Shown one piece after another: positions 1-11,639 of a DNA stretch of 64,000 bases. Every line of letters starts with the position of its first letter. Position 1 is the stretch's first letter. A program made the translations under genes and the position numbers. The stretch lies in NCBI GenBank assembly GCA_021234155.1, contig JAJEKV010000131.1:928774-992773 (forward strand), given 5' to 3'. Origin of the DNA: Isoetes taiwanensis (taxonomy: Eukaryota; Streptophyta; Lycopodiopsida; Isoetales; Isoetaceae). Below the pieces are notes generated by a model. The model had not been told where the DNA came from. It worked only from the letters and a program-made list of their open reading frames with translations, and searched no databases.

Positions 1-3000
1 ACAAAATAGATTAGAGATCCAGCAAAGAAGATGATTGATGATTTGTCGATCAGTACAACAGTTGAAATGTCCATAGGCAGAGATCCTAACATTGCATTGC
101 CCCAAATTAAACAATGGCAAGCTAGTTCATGAGCAGATCTAGGCAACATGGAGGCAATGCAAATTAGATATGCACAGATATGTACCTGATACTAAAACAT
201 TAAACATGTTGCACTACAACCACTTTTCTTACGTAATAGAGAACTGCCATGGAGGGATCCACAAAAGCTTCAATCTTGCCAATTTAAAGTCTCTGTCTGA
301 GAAAGATCAAATAGCAAACCCTGTTCTTATGTCCTGCCTAGGAAAGCTTGCCAGCTAGTAATTTAGTTCCATGAAGAATCTAAAGATATTCAATGATGTA
401 TGCTGTTGTAGAATTCTGGAGAAAATGAAGCCTAAAATGCTAATGCCTAAATTAATCAAAAATATGTGCAAGTAAATGTATCATAGAGCAAAATCAAGAC
501 CTTGTGCCAAATTAGATAGCAAGAATAATTCATAGCACAGGATACTCTATTAACATTACAACTAACTCGAGCTTCTAGCATAATCATGAAAGTGCTCATC
601 TAGACTTTTACAAAAACCTAAAAAGATGGAACTGTAAATCAAATGGACTTGGAGCATTAACATCTCTACAAAACCATTTTAGACCAAATCCTTTGCTAAG
701 AATTACCTGATTGCTTCAAAACCTGCAAGAATACATGTCAACTAAGGTCTGCATAGGTAATGTACTCAGTGTTGTTGTTCATCTCAATAACAATATCATA
801 TGTTGGATATAAATACTGCACAAACAAAAGGAAACATGGGGACACAATTTTAAATTGTGCAGACGTGCCTATAATATATGTATGTCATTGGAAAAGCAAA
901 CAAACATGGGGACACAATCCTAAATTGTTCAGATTCCGCCATCTATGCTGTGATTTCATGCTAACTTACTCAAAATACATCGCAGTTTGGGATGATATAG
1001 TCTTTCAGCTCCCCAATCTACGATGTGATTTCTTCATGCTAAGTACTACAACAGGCCCATAAAACACAACACATTAAGTGAAATTGAAGAAGCGCAACAT
1101 GTTCATACCTATAATCAAGCTTCAAAGGATTTGATAGGCACATGCTGAACTCCATCCTACCAAATTGTCTAGAAAGAAAGCAAGTCTCAAATTTAAGAAA
1201 TGAAATTGGAAAAGGTGACATGAGTATTTAAAGCCCAATTACACAATGTTGTTCTTGCTAGATATAAATGGCAACTTGTAACAAAGGGAGAAGCGGACTT
1301 AATTCTATCTACTCTGTGGAAATTTGGGGACTCTGAAAGTAGCCAAAATCAGGCGCACAAACCCATCATACTGCTCCATGGTTACATATTTTTGGAGCTA
1401 TTTTTCTAGAAGCTTCAACATTGGTTTGTACACTCAGCAGGTAAGTTGAATTGATGTATATTCTGGAGAACATAGAATTAGAGGGTATACCTTGCCTGAC
1501 ATGTTTGCAAGCTAATTCCAGTCCCCACCTCCTTTACAGAGGTGAATATTTTCCCTTACCAACTTGGTTGAAAATGCGTCTTAAGTAGATAGCAGTAATA
1601 AAATGAGTGAGCATATTTTCCTAACTGGACAGATCACATAAATTCATGGCAGCATTTTGACCACTACATCAAATACATCATTTGAGGAGTTCCTATTTTG
1701 CTATAGGACTTGCGCTAGCGCTAAAGGATGCCAAAGAGAGACCATCAGTTAATTCTGAAGCAAACAAAATAACCATATAGAAGGCAGAAGGAAGTGCAAT
1801 TTACAGAAGGTAACCTAGACAACTAAGTAATACCTCTTGGGTGCAGATAAACATGATATGAGCTAAAACAAACAGATGTGAATAGAAGGAGCACCATGAA
1901 GACACTGGTAATTGGAAGGATTGCCTGTGATCATACCAGCATATCTCCTGTCCATATTGCGACAGTGATGGAGATTGAGAAGCGTATACTTCCTTTGACT
2001 TTGTCACATTATCAGAAAGTCACCAATACTGGCAGTTGAAAATACAAAGAGACATCAGTAAGCTCGAAGGCAATTACACAATCCTTAAATTTTCAAAGAA
2101 TTGCAACAGACGTATTTGTTTGCCTTCAAATGGTTCATTTACGTATAGTTCTAAGGATTTAACATGTAGTTCCAAGGATTTAACATACATAGAAGACAAT
2201 AAACACAAAATGCAATTTTGCCTTCCATTTTAGCAAGACAGAAACAGGACAGCTTGCCCTTATATTGCCACCACATGAAGGATTTGACAATATGGAATTC
2301 GAGAGCAGGTACACACTTGATGTGTTCTATGTTGAGGCAAAATCATGTTTGGTAATATGCAAACTGCCCCAGAAGTCAAAATTTGACATAGAAACAAAAG
2401 ACAGATCTTTAAAATCTCAACTTTGATCAGGATATTGTGATCAAATGGCTCATCTTCCATACATGAAACTGCAAGCAATTTCTGCTACTGTAGTGCTATA
2501 GAGATGAGAGATGGGTGGAGTTGGTAGCATTTGAAGCCAATTTAACCTACTAAAAGAAAGATCATGTATCGATATAAAGAAACAACAGAAGAAGTCGAAG
2601 CCCCACTCTAGCATTACAATTATTCGGGAACTCTAAAGTGAATTCTTTCAGCACTTGTGTCAACAAAACCATCTGCTAAATACAGCAAAATGTTAAAAGG
2701 ACAACACAAAATAAATGTTAAGAGCAAGGATAGATATAGAACCCTGGCTATGCAGAGCCAAGACTGGAACCGAACCTGTTCTGGATTTTCGACAGTTCCA
2801 TCTGCCGTTAAACGCTCAAACACACCTTCAGAAACCCCGGAGCTAGCTGTAAGCCAAGGTAGTGGCCGAAATTGCAATCTAAAGGCCGATTCATCCACTC
2901 CAAATTGCAGAATGCCATCTATTGCACATAAATTTAGAAAGCACCTGACGAATAAAGCATGCCAATCCAATTGGCGAACATGCATGGAGCGACAGCTGCA

Positions 3001-3590
3001 AGAAGGGATATGGGCATGTGCTAAAGTCTCGGAATCGATAAGGCAACCCCAAAACCTAGAATTTGGTAATCAAAGCCAAAGCCGCATACTCGATTTTTGG
3101 AATACCTGAAAGTTTTCCGGCAGCCAAAAGCTTCTAGACCTTAGAAAACTAACCTGGAAAAAAAATCTAAAAAGTTTTCGGCATGTCGGAAAAACCAAAT
3201 TTAAACAATAGATACTAGAAATGATCAAAGACAACTAACTTAATGCTTTTATAAAAATCATATTGAAGGAGAAGCTTCATAGGCATCTTGTGGAGAAGCT
3301 CCTTTATACCCATCCAGGTTACTTGTGGAGCTCATTTTGCTATTTATATGCTGTCTCCTCCAAATATTGAACTTCTTGAAAATAATGAATTGCTACCTCC
3401 TGCAACATGTCATCCTCCTCGCAGGCACACGCTGTGGTAATGTCGGGCATAATGAAGGCAATTGCAGAAATTCTATTTGACATTTCTATTGCATATCTTT
3501 GCCATAATGATTTTTGAAATTTATTTTTCAAATTATTGTCATCTGTAAGAAACACTTCCTCTTAGAAAATGATCCTCTATTGTAAATACG
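1..3590. other. AT-rich non-coding DNA, no gene recognised
   Basis: No reading frame here resembles a family I know, and none is long. The longest open stretches, on both strands around 2620-3109, overlap each other and give no domain. A minus-strand stretch at 1801-2007 is open and ends next to a possible donor (GGTATT), so it could be an exon, but I cannot identify it. Two weak direct repeats are visible: 832-862 against 904-934 (AACATGGGGACACAAT followed by a similar tail) and a short tandem at 2145-2186. It may be intronic or intergenic. Confidence 0.5.
2145..2186. repeat. short tandem repeat, about 21 bp x 2
   Basis: Two adjacent copies of TAGTTCTAAGGATTTAACAT and TAGTTCCAAGGATTTAACAT differ by one base. 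Confidence 0.8.
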
Positions 3591-3760
3591 TGTTTTTTGG
3601 TGAATTTTAAAATACAAAGGGCTATTTGGGAAAATACTTAAGAATTAAGGGCATTTTGGGAATTTCAAAAATACAAAGGGTTTTTTGAGAATTAAGTCAA
3701 CAATTAAGGTTATTTTGGTAAATTTCCCTTTAAAGGGAAATTTATCAAAATATTTTCCCT
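3590..3760. repeat. degenerate tandem repeat with a 24-bp perfect palindrome
   Basis: Several imperfect copies of a unit containing AAAATACAAAGGG, then AATTAAGG and a T/G-rich tail, are followed at 3720-3743 by a palindrome centred on CCCTTTAAAGGG. Similarity extends outward to a TATTTTGGT / ATCAAAATA pair with one mismatch. It lies immediately left of the duplicated block and may mark a decayed mobile-element end. Confidence 0.6.
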
Positions 3761-6579
3761 ATTTTAAAATGTATATTTTGATAATTTTCCTTCTACTTGA
3801 GATGTATTTTCTTTTTACATTAGAATTTTCCTTTGTAAGACCAATGGTCTAGGGTTGAACTTTTAGAATAGTAGAGGCATCTTAGAATATTCTTATTACA
3901 CCAGCGGGACAGAAGGCCCCGCACACCGGATAAGACTTACTTTACAAATAGCGTAACAGAACAGTAGGGTACCATTGTTGATGCCAATGCCTACATAATC
4001 TCTGCCATTTTTTGTGATATGAATTAAGTATGCAACACAATATCCTAATAAGTGAAGCGGTAGACAACTCATTAAGAGAAGAAAATAACCCACAGAAAAA
4101 ATAGTTGCCCGTGACATGGAGTTGAAAGCAGATGTTCAAATCCCTGTAGTTTGGAGTCGAAACTTGCTCAGATTCAATGCATGCGTGCGAAACAATCATG
4201 TATCCTTTGCATTAGTGTGCTTCAAGGAGGCCTGCATATTAGATATTTTTCGAGTAGATCAATAGCAAAGCTTTTAGGCACGAAGATAAATGATATTTTG
4301 CTAGAAAATATATGTGAAGCGTCATCTCCCAAAATCGGCTCATGATTGCATATGTTAAATTGCAAAAAGTCCACTTACTTTTCCACTAAGACTTGGTATT
4401 ATAGCAATATTTTGCTATCTCCATGCATGTAAATTCTACAATTGATACTGGTAAAACATCTATGGCTGATGGAAGTCAGATACCAAATGGCCTATGCAAA
4501 GTTAGCACATTTCAAACCTAGAGCGTGTATATTTTTTTTCGGGCCTTTGGATTGTGGCATAATTCATGGAATATTCTCTCTCCACGCATTCAGTCCACCC
4601 TTGTGAAGTCTTTCTGGGGTCAAACTGGCCACTATTGACCTGATTTTAAAGGGGGCGCTCGAAGACCACACACCATGGGTTAAGATAGTATAGAAGCATA
4701 TTGGTATAATACAGTATAGTACAAATAATACAATACACTACTGCACAACTCAAATATAGCAGTAGCATTCCAATATGATATGAGCCTGGAGAATCGAACC
4801 CGGTTCCAATCCAATGCTCAGGGCTTACCTGGAAATTTCGCTCCAGAAAGGATGTACAACTTCCGCTGGCCGCTCGCCTTTGTTGCTAACTGTCCAGAAG
4901 TCTGTAATCACAAATAGCAGGAAGGCATGTATCCAAAAGAAATGACTAAGATCTGTTGCTTAAAAAATTCCACCAATGACTTTCCCGCAATGCAGCTAGC
5001 AAGTCTGGTTACCCTGAATCTGGCGCTGCCCTAAACCCTCCAAGACGAAAATAAATCAAAGAGTATAGCCAGCACTCAACAATTTCCTTTCCTGAAAAAA
5101 TCACGCATAAAACTAGAGATTATGCAAACTGCATCAAGTGTATCAAGCAGAAAGAAAGTGGAGCTGCAAAATCAAAAGTCATGCAGCTAAGACAGCCGGC
5201 TGAAGAGCAGAGTGCAGAGTATAATTGTCTGGCCCAGTTTTCTTCCTCTCCTTCAATGTTGTGAGCCGATATGCTGAAATTTTGAAATTTTGGCCCTATC
5301 GCCAAAAATTGTCCCGCCATCCCGATCTGGCACTGCTCATTCCGTGACCATCTCTTTAATGTATCAGAAGGGCATGGATCGCCCTGGTAGACAAAGCGTG
5401 GATAGACAGCTCTGTCAAATTCGAAGGATTTAGCCTACTGGTCTTATATGCAAAGGGAAGACCATCCGACTCTTGTTTATGCCAAAACAAATTTGATTTT
5501 TGTGCTATCTCTTGCCATATTCTTTAAAATTAGATTCAAAATCGCCCAGAATTAGTTGACTTTATGCTTGCTAAAGACAAAGAGCAAAGTTTGGGGCAAA
5601 CTATAGAGGATTACCACCACAGAATTAACCCGATGTCAGGCCTTATTGTCTTAGCTATTACAGAGATAGCAACTCACCGGGGTTTTTCCTAGCTCAGTCC
5701 TAAGGATCACCCTCACACAAACCATAGTTTTAGTGTTCATGGACAACTTTAATGATCTTTGCAAATGAATCGACAAAACATAGATAAAACGGTCCAAGTT
5801 TGTTCTTCCAGCAGGAAAACACTGCAACAATACTATAAGTGATTTTCCTTCACAGCAAAGCAAAAGGTGCCTTTGAGCTCACCACAATGAACAACTCACT
5901 TAAATTTTCATGGTCACCGATGGATTTTGGGGACTATCCACATCCACAAGAATAAATAAGAACTTAAAGGCTCACCTCAAAGCTATAAAAGGAGGTTTGG
6001 CATTGAATGTGGTTGGAATTGAAGATGTCAAGTCGTTCCCATCAAGACTGTAGAGATGTTGGCTAGATGAAACACTTCAAAAATCTGATTCATGTGCCAT
6101 AATCAAATGCTTTGTGGTGTCTATCTGGATGCCCTCTCTCTGTTCTTCAAGTGCCATGCTTTCTTACTCTGATGTAGCAGCATGAAACAATTGGCATGAA
6201 ACAAAATGCAGGTAAAGCGTGAAACAAGTGGCTGCTTTTGTGCCGTATACACAATTCTCCAGTTTGAACATTCACTGTCTATAAACATGCAGTGTCCATT
6301 TTCAAGCAGATAACACTAGCTCGAAGTCATAAACTTGCAAGGCTTTCCGAGTAAATTATGTTCAGCAGTGAAATTATAGTGATATATGTGACTCTCATGA
6401 GCGGACAATAAGAACAGTCCTGCATCCATAAAAGTGATAAAGCTCTATATGTCTAATTCTGCTCACATAAGAAAAAAGAACACCTTTTGAAACATGGCTA
6501 GACTGTTGTGTATATACAATCAATGATTTGTCACTAGTGTTTAGGGCATCGGGGTCACAAGCTAAATTCATTGCCAAAT

Positions 6580-8041
6580 GTATATCAATGCTGTTTTATT
6601 GCATTTGTGGATGTTGTTGGATGATTTGTAGTAAAAAGATACATATATATAAATGAGCTAGCTACTACAGATACAGATTTTGAGAGTGGCGAATGATTGC
6701 ACAAAAAGGAATTGTGTTACAGGTACCTTGAGAGGGGCCTAGACAATCCTGGAGCTGTGTTGGACGGCAAATATACATCCACATTGAGGCTAGTATATGA
6801 CAATGTAAAGATTAAGCAAAGTCTTCAAAGAGATGGTCTGAGAGAAGCTTATGATCAACTTGCTGATCTTATACCCTTAAACTTTTTCACGAAATGCCTG
6901 GCAAGGTGCAGTGCCTTAGACCGCATGATTACCGCATGCGAACTCATCATCTACTGCCACTCTCCTTAAAAGACATATGATAACTGGTTCATGCGACCAT
7001 TGCAAAGAAAGCCTGCGTGGATCTACGCCCAATGCTCCAGAACCTTATAATATGAATGTTATGTTAGAACGAGAATATTCACATGTAAGAAACTCAAATA
7101 TTTGCAACTGGGCTCCACTGCTTATCTAGGTTCCATCCTTGTAACTCAGAATGATCCATTCATTCTGGTCAGGTGAACTGCCATGCACGATGTTTTTATG
7201 TCAAGCTTGTCCCAGTCAAAACGCTAATGCACTTACCTCTAGCAAATAGGAACTAAGTATGCCTTACGTAGAAAATGATTCGACGCTTACAGCTTAACTG
7301 GCCACAACAATAAAGCCTAATAACACAATACATTTCATGGAGCAAATGCACAATACAAAAGCATTTTATGAAATGGACTTGCTTTCTATAACAGTTTATG
7401 TGGGACAACTAATGATCCCCTGTGATCAATGTGGGCTCCAAGACCTTGCAACATACAGTCAAAAACTCAAGGCCCGCTTAAAAATAATTGCAGCAGGCTG
7501 AGCATAAGCCATGTAAATGAGAGTTCAATATAGGCGAACCTTCAGAGCGTAGATCAATATGGTAGATGCCTAAATCCAAAACTTGAAATGTTGAGGAACC
7601 CGTTCACGCAATCATTGGAAAAAAGGCCACTATGGATCTGAGCCCAATGCTCCAGATCCTTGAATATCAATGGCTGTGGAAATCCAATGTTAGAGACGAA
7701 AACATTTAAACATTTGCAACTGTGCTCCATCAATCAAGCATATAACAAAATGCACCTCCTAAGAGCTTTAAACAGTTGAAACTACTGAAACAACATAAAT
7801 AACGAATCTCAACAGAAATGCAAAAGGTGGGGTTACCTGCAAAAATGAACCTCAGAATGATTTAAGAAAACTGCTCTCACTTATCTTTAAATCGTCTTAG
7901 ATGCTCTCACTTATTGGTTTGCTTAGTTGAACAGCAACCAATTTAGCAACTCTCATTGTGCAGCTTATAAATAGCACTATAAATCCGAAATGAATATGTA
8001 ATAATTCATCACATCTATAAAACATTTGCCTGATATACAAT
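6580..8041. other. non-coding part of the duplicated block downstream of IFRD copy 1
   Basis: Non-coding sequence 3' of the minus-strand IFRD gene. A 90-codon plus-strand stretch at 6697-6969 is open here, but in copy 2 the matching sequence (about 30685-30990) carries insertions and does not keep the frame, so I do not call it a gene. Confidence 0.5.
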
Positions 8042-8273
8042 CATGAGTGAATATCAATAATACTCAGAATCATTCATGTTCAATACAGCTAATTCCTAGC
8101 TTGAACACAAGCAAGTATTTGGCTCCTCATTTGGGTGTGCGCTTTACTACTGACTATTGGAGTTGGGGAGCGATACATTCTTTTCTCTTTTACAGTCTGA
8201 GATCTTTTTTCTCCACTCCACTCATGGTTCCAATCCAAAGACTTCATGAAGTAGAGAATTTCCTGCATACATT
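8042..8273 (-). pseudogene. tandemly duplicated C-terminal segment of IFRD copy 1
   Basis: This 230-bp unit repeats 8274-8500, the last part of the IFRD coding sequence. Read on the minus strand it still encodes a recognisable C-terminal motif: KEKRMYRSP followed by SSKAHTQMRSQ, then a stop at ARN. It lies just beyond the stop codon of the intact gene. The same unit exists at 32188-32418 in the second block, so the tandem duplication predates the segmental duplication. It could be dead, or it could serve as an alternative 3' exon giving a different C-terminus; the sequence alone does not decide. Confidence 0.8.
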
Positions 8274-8285
8274 CATGAGTGTATA

Positions 8286-9623
8286 TCAATAACACTCACA
8301 ATCGTTCATGTTAAATACAGCTTGATTCCTAGCTTGAACACAGGCACGTCTTTGGCTCCTCATTTGGGTGTGTGCTTTACTGTCTTTCGAATTTGGAGAG
8401 CGATACATTCTTTTCTCTTTCGCAGTGAGAGATCTTTGTTTCTCCACTCGTGGTTCATACCCAAAGATTTCATGAAGCAGAGGGTTTTCCTGCATATGCT
8501 TCTGAAACCCCTCTGCAAGAAAATGCTTCAAGGCATTAAACTGAACTGATTGTGACCATGTGTTCACTCTCATCACATCACCATATCTGAGCTTCAGAGA
8601 TATTTCAGGGCAGACACTGTCCTCTATGCTAGATAACACTTCTCGAAATAAGCCGCGCTGTAGTGATCTTTCTTTTCTTGATCGTCCTTGCCTTCCAGAA
8701 TCAATTGACAAAAATCTTATTTGTTCAATCAAATGCTCCTCCATGTTGTCAACGGCCAACTTATTGCTTGCAGGAAAATAAGAATCTGAATCTAAAGACT
8801 CTCCATCATCAAAAGAACTTGATGTAATCACCTCCTTAGCATAAGGTTTGCTGATTTCACAAATTAAGGCAACTGCTTCGCCACAAACTTTTCTTAGAGG
8901 AGTGTCTACTGTGTCCAGCAAGGATGATAGCACAGGGAGAGCACCATGCACATGATAATTGATAACATGGGAGGGCAAAGTAGACAAAAGTAGTGACCAA
9001 CCAGATATAGCTGCAGACTTAAGAGCTGGTGATGGTTTGCTGATTCCAAGGGACTGGTCTGCATCCATGTTCCCTTCATGCTTACTAATGTCCATAAATA
9101 TTTCCATGGACCTTTCAGTTGCTGCAACGTCTTGAGCTGCAACAAACGTCAATATTGCCAAGCATTCTACTGCAGATATGCGTGAATCCTGAACCAAACC
9201 AAGCTTTGCAACGCGAACAAGATGTGCATATCCCTCATCCAACAAATGCTGTGCAATATTCCCAGACCCTACAGTCAATGCTAACAACCCAAGAGCTCTG
9301 GCTGCTAAGCATACTTCCGAGGATAATTCACGCCTTAAACAACATAAGCATTGGTGCGAAATTGTTTCATATCTTGATTCTACAAACTCAAGCATTATAT
9401 CTGTGGAAAATGCACTTACAAGTCCTTTCAAGCCTGCTACTCGAGTACTAGACCTTTTCTCATACAAATCGTCCACAAACTTCTCAAGAATTTCCCCATC
9501 TTCTTGTTGCACCTCAATCTCTTGTGTAATATCAGAATCATTATAAGATGTCGCAAAACTATCATTATCATCGTAATCGTCACGATTCTTTGAATTCTTA
9601 CTATTGTTCTTAATCTTCCCCAT
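8286..9623 (-). CDS. IFRD-family (interferon-related developmental regulator) protein, copy 1
   Basis: Encodes a complete 445-residue protein with no introns. IFRD proteins are eukaryotic ARM/HEAT-like helical proteins that act as transcriptional co-regulators; plant members have been linked to stress tolerance. Seen here: an acidic, Asn/Asp-rich N-terminus (residues 1-45), then the conserved segment starting FVDDLYEKRSSTRVAGLKGL, helical repeats with CLRRE, CLAARALGLLALT and KVCGEAVALICE, and a C-terminal IFRD motif near residues 385-435 (QENPLLHEIFGYEP, then KEKRMYRSPNS). The length fits the family. I chose the ATG at 9623 (MGKIKNN); the frame is open upstream but without an ATG. Upstream sequence is T-rich and similar to that of copy 2. 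Copy 2 at 32431-33768 differs at 14 residues, eight of them in the first 46. Lack of introns may point to a retrocopy origin; I do not know the intron layout of the parent gene. Confidence 0.92.
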   Translation of the reverse strand: MGKIKNNSKNSKNRDDYDDNDSFATSYNDSDITQEIEVQQEDGEILEKFVDDLYEKRSSTRVAGLKGLVSAFSTDIMLEFVESRYETISHQCLCCLRRELSSEVCLAARALGLLALTVGSGNIAQHLLDEGYAHLVRVAKLGLVQDSRISAVECLAILTFVAAQDVAATERSMEIFMDISKHEGNMDADQSLGISKPSPALKSAAISGWSLLLSTLPSHVINYHVHGALPVLSSLLDTVDTPLRKVCGEAVALICEISKPYAKEVITSSSFDDGESLDSDSYFPASNKLAVDNMEEHLIEQIRFLSIDSGRQGRSRKERSLQRGLFREVLSSIEDSVCPEISLKLRYGDVMRVNTWSQSVQFNALKHFLAEGFQKHMQENPLLHEIFGYEPRVEKQRSLTAKEKRMYRSPNSKDSKAHTQMRSQRRACVQARNQAVFNMNDCECY

Positions 9624-9649
9624 CTTGCTCTGCAAATAAACCTCCAAAA

Positions 9650-10775
9650 CAGTGACGTAATGCCCCTGCTGATATATGCCTCTGTATTGCTCCTCCTTGC
9701 TTTCCGAAAATTAACGATGAATGAATGGGCTCAGGTGGGTTTCTTATATCAGCGACCTTTTTCCTTTTCTATTTATACCTTTTCCTCTTTTTTTGCTATG
9801 CGTTACTATTTTTAGCTTTTCTAGTTTACCCCATTTTACCCCTTTTTTATCGCTGACTATGCCTTTTTTATTTTGCCATGCCTGCTGCATAGATATTTTG
9901 CCAAAGTCGATATGAAAGAGATATTTTGCCAAAGTCGATATGAAAAGGTTTCTGATGCCTCTGTTTCTTTGATGCTTCTGTGCTTCCCCATGTTAATGCC
10001 TCTATGCACTCTTTTGCACAACATGGCAACTAGGTCGCTGCTTCCGCCTCCATAATGGAAAATGGCTCAAGGATTCCGCTCAAGCAATCAGCTGTAGATA
10101 AGCATCAGGTCATCCTCCCAGTGCCATGTTGTGGCAATCTGGAAGTGGGTCGCCGATTCCAGACCCACTCCTGGCTCCCACCGGTCGCGGTGTTATGGTC
10201 TAAGGGCAAGTCGCGCTTGCAGGCCTTGGGACCGAAAGTTTGCTTTGGAAATGCCACCGGGTGGCCTGGGAACGTTCCAAAGAGCAGTTGCCACCTGGGG
10301 CGGCGTATAGGTTATTTTTAAATGGCATTTGCTTCGTAGGTAAAAGTGACATTTAATTAAATTATAAAGGCCCTTTTAAAACCACTCAACCATTGCCTTT
10401 TGGAGTATGAGGTGGCATCACTTGATTGGTTCAAGTGTTAAAAGGGAAATTTGAAGCCATGGCATCGTGATACAAAGCGCCCAGAACTAACAAGAATAGC
10501 TCGAATCTATACTTAAAGAGCTTGGTTTTAGCTCTAGAAAAGGCCCATCTGCCTTTTTTCACCTATTCTTGGCCCTAGTGGCTTTATAGAAGGAATTGGA
10601 GACGATTTCGGAGATCATAGTTTTTCTCTGGAGCCAAGGGATTGGAACGACCTGCTCTTCCTTGTAGCTTGATCTGCTTCTGGAGGTTTTAGACCATTTC
10701 GAATTGATTGGGAATCAACTCGACCTGTTCCGAGAAACTCCATTATTTGGTGTTGCTTATGAAGTTACTCCGTTC
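9650..10775. other. upstream flank of IFRD copy 1 and unassigned spacer
   Basis: 9650-10195 is the shared 5' flank of the duplicated IFRD gene. It is T-rich, contains a tandem AGATATTTTGCCAAAGTCGATATGAAA-like unit around 9890-9940, and should hold the promoter, though I cannot place a convincing TATA box or start site. 10200-10775 has no reading frame I recognise. It may be the left part of the LTR whose end lies in the inverted repeat that follows. Confidence 0.45.
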
Positions 10776-11116
10776 TTGGAGCGTTCATGACTTCTCCTTA
10801 AGCAATACTGGCACCTTCGATTATTGAGTTCTTGTGATAGAACCACGGGCTGGGCCGAGGCTGATCTAGGGATCGATGCGGTTGTCGTGGGGAGTTACGG
10901 GGAACTCACGATTGAGGAACTCTGGGAGTTCTAGGTGCCCTGTCGGACCTACTCTATAGGTTGTGGCGGTTTGGTATAAGAGGCGGTTAGAGCCATGGCT
11001 GATCCAGCGCGGTATGCGCCACAACCAATTCATGGGTTCTTGGAGCTATAGCTTTGACCAATGGCATAGTACCTGCGCTCCGAGACATCAATTTGGAAGA
11101 CTTGCACGTGTTGATT
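10776..11116 (+). mobile_element. LTR-retrotransposon fragment, left arm of an inverted repeat
   Basis: Sequence from GAGCGTTCATGACTTCTCC to GGAAGACTTGCACGTG recurs as the reverse complement at 11253-11611. On the + strand it contains an LTR end followed by a tRNA-iMet-type primer-binding site, TTGGTATAAGAGGCGG at 10971-10986 (expected TGGTATCAGAGC). It therefore looks like the 3' end of an LTR plus untranslated leader. No gag or pol is attached. Confidence 0.7.
10972..10985 (+). other. degenerate tRNA-iMet primer-binding site
   Basis: TGGTATAAGAGGCG resembles the plant LTR consensus TGGTATCAGAGC. The mirror copy is at 11385-11403. Confidence 0.55.
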
Positions 11117-11252
11117 TTGAAATGATCTTTGCAAGCGCTTAACCCGATGTAGGGTTGTCGACTCCTTCCATAGCTTCTTTGCTAATATCGGCCTCTTATT
11201 GATCTTGGATTTTTAGCGTACGGTTATGGGCGACAATCGGCTTTCGGCGTGT

Positions 11253-11611
11253 TTCAAATTGGTACACGTGCAAGTCTTCCAAATGGATGTCTCGAGCGCA
11301 GTACTATGCCATCTGGCCAAAGCCATAGCCGATAACCCATCAATTGGTTACAAGGCCGCACCGCTGGATCGCCCATGGCTCCAAACCGGGCTCTGATATC
11401 TAAACTGTTATAGCCTACAGAAAGTAGGTCCGATTGTGCTACCTAGAACTCCTGAAGTTCCGGTCCTCGCAATCGTGAGTTCCCGTAACTCCCCCACGAC
11501 AATTGCTTCGATCCTCAGATCAGCCCCAAGCCTGCCTTCGTAAGTTCTATCACAAGAACTCAATACTGCAGCAACAGTATTGCTTAAGGAGAAGCCACGA
11601 ACGCTCCAATA
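11253..11611 (-). mobile_element. LTR-retrotransposon fragment, right arm of an inverted repeat
   Basis: Reverse complement of 10776-11116, with a loop of about 135 bases between the arms. On the minus strand it shows the same order: LTR end, then a primer-binding site (GATATCAGAGCCCGG, around 11385-11400), then leader. It abuts the C-terminal end of the hAT transposase remnant at about 11635, so its arrival may have cut the hAT element. Confidence 0.7.
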
Positions 11612-11639
11612 CCTGCATTGGGGATGTGTCGATTGTTTC

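Larger units (their letters stand above)
3780..10195. repeat. segmental duplication, copy 1
   Basis: This block is repeated in the same orientation at 27541-34525. Similarity starts around the shared TTTTCCTTCTACTTGAGATG and ends around CACCGGTCGCGG. The two copies differ by several insertions: copy 1 alone has about 5100-5315, and copy 2 alone has 28700-29170, about 31935-32060 and about 34025-34255. The IFRD gene portion and its flank (about 7210-9700) are close to identical to copy 2, while the left part is more diverged. Confidence 0.93.

Noticed and set aside
2620-3109. Overlapping 121- and 150-codon open frames on both strands
   Set aside because: No family resemblance on either strand, no splice or promoter support, and the two frames shadow each other.
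4785-4870. Possible minus-strand tRNA (GGTTCGATTCTCC-like T-loop at 4792-4805)
   Set aside because: The bases around the loop do not pair into a T-stem, no anticodon or acceptor stem fits, and copy 2 at 28555 breaks the motif.
6697-6969. 90-codon + strand frame inside the duplicated block
   Set aside because: The second copy does not preserve the frame, so it is not under coding selection.
9624-9647. Longer N-terminus for IFRD copy 1 (and 33769-33849 for copy 2)
   Set aside because: The extra codons are open but contain no ATG; the two copies differ there, while both share the ATG of MGKIKNN.
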